Assembly: GCA_951800155.1 (NCBI GenBank)
Contig: CATOJL010000079.1
Span: 1 to 6,453 of the forward strand
From: an uncultured Bacilli bacterium
Lineage (GTDB): Bacteria > Bacillota_I > Bacilli_A > RF39 > UBA660
Length of the DNA: 6,453 nucleotides
Direction: 5' to 3'
Shown: positions 5,974-6,453 of the stretch, one piece after another
How positions within the stretch are numbered: position 1 is the first letter of the stretch
How the letters are laid out: each line of letters begins with the position of its first letter
Notes under the pieces: model-generated
Seen by the model: the letters and a program-made list of their open reading frames with translations, nothing else
Databases searched by the model: none
Told to the model about the DNA's origin: nothing
Translations under genes and position numbers: made by a program

Positions 5974-6453
5974 TGATCGTGAACTTTTAGATTTAATTGC
6001 AGAACATAACGAAGATGCCCTTCAAATAATGTATAAAAAGTACGAGCCTTACATTGCAAACCAAGCGAGAACATTTTATAGTTCCGCTCCCTATGTTGGT
6101 TTAGAAGTTAGTGATTTTAAACAAGAAGCAATGATTGCTTTAACAGAAGCAATGCAAAGTTATAATATGAATTTGGATGTTACTTTTTTTACCTATGCAA
6201 CTACTTGCATTCAAAGAAGATTGATTTCCTCTTTAATTGGTGCGAAAAGGCAAAAACATAAAATTTTAAATGAATCTATTCCCTTAGAACAAAAAACAAA
6301 TGATGGTGTAGCTATTTCATTAGATAACTTTTTAATAAATGATAGTATGAATCCTGAGAAAGTAGTTATGCATGCGGATTATACAGAACAACTTTTTAGA
6401 AATTTAAAAAACGAACTGACTGATTTTGAATATCAAGTTTTTGAGTTGAAATA
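5963..6453 (+). CDS. sigH: RNA polymerase sigma factor, SigH-like sigma-70 family (3' end outside window)
   Basis: The first 163 codons of a sigma-70-family factor lie in the window. Region 2 spans about residues 15-95: DALQIMYKKYEPYIANQAR, then DFKQEAMIALTEAMQSYN at 51-68 (core-binding and -10 region), and FFTYATTCIQRRLISSL at 75-91 (promoter melting and -10 recognition). A linker with SMNPEKVVM at 128-136 resembles the LNPEE segment of B. subtilis SigH. Region 4 is just beginning at LTDFEYQVFELK (152-163) when the window ends. ATG 5963 lies inside the end of rlmB, with AAGAGG at 5952-5957, and the 11-base overlap implies translational coupling. Whether it controls stationary-phase, competence or sporulation genes here cannot be told. 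Position after mrnC-rlmB supports the SigH call. Confidence 0.85.
   Translation, partial: MDYNDRELLDLIAEHNEDALQIMYKKYEPYIANQARTFYSSAPYVGLEVSDFKQEAMIALTEAMQSYNMNLDVTFFTYATTCIQRRLISSLIGAKRQKHKILNESIPLEQKTNDGVAISLDNFLINDSMNPEKVVMHADYTEQLFRNLKNELTDFEYQVFELK

Noticed and set aside
5787..6074. A 95-codon minus-strand frame spanning the rlmB/sigH junction.
   Set aside because: It is antisense to two genes with clear conserved motifs and has no recognisable features of its own.

Overview
The window comes from a low-GC Gram-positive bacterium (Firmicutes/Bacilli grade). It is strongly AT-rich, has Shine-Dalgarno sites of the AGAGGTGA type, and carries an rbgA - mrnC - rlmB - sigH cluster. TGA is used as a stop and Trp is encoded by TGG, so this is genetic code 11 and not a code-4 mycoplasma. 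I cannot name the genus; an Erysipelotrichia- or Mollicutes-related gut lineage is only a guess.

Left half (1 to about 3340): two nested mobile elements. The outer one is an insertion sequence whose transposase gene runs on the minus strand. It belongs to the ISNCY/IS1202-like DDE group: an N-terminal helix-turn-helix, the HGNR(S/G)(K/R)KPA linker, a DDE core and an HPWK tail. The inner one is a complete-looking group II intron on the plus strand (about 67-1940). It has 5' ribozyme domains, a 425-aa reverse transcriptase/maturase without an endonuclease domain, a domain V hairpin and a domain VI hairpin with a bulged branch-point A at 1933. The intron sits antisense inside the last codons of the transposase gene. 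The displaced end of that gene (seven codons and a stop) can be read at 44-66. The transposase frame is also broken near its N-terminus by what looks like one extra base, so the IS is probably inactive, whereas the intron shows no obvious defect.

Right half (3414-6453): a plus-strand housekeeping run. A near-perfect sigma-A promoter (TTGACA, 17 bp, TGtTATAAT) precedes rbgA (50S ribosome-assembly GTPase). After a 149-bp gap with a small hairpin comes a tightly coupled group: mrnC (Mini-RNase III, 23S rRNA maturation), a small rhodanese lipoprotein, rlmB (23S rRNA 2'-O-methyltransferase) and the start of a SigH-like sigma factor that runs off the window. The last four genes abut or overlap (TGAATG, GTGA, then an 11-base overlap), so they are very likely one translationally coupled operon. 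Three of the five genes serve 50S/23S rRNA biogenesis. The rhodanese lipoprotein is the odd member, and the cysS and yacP genes that usually accompany this cluster in Bacillus are not next to it here.

I found no evidence for an undescribed defence, CRISPR or toxin system. The more interesting points are the nested elements, the reconstructed intron boundary and the unusual composition of the operon.
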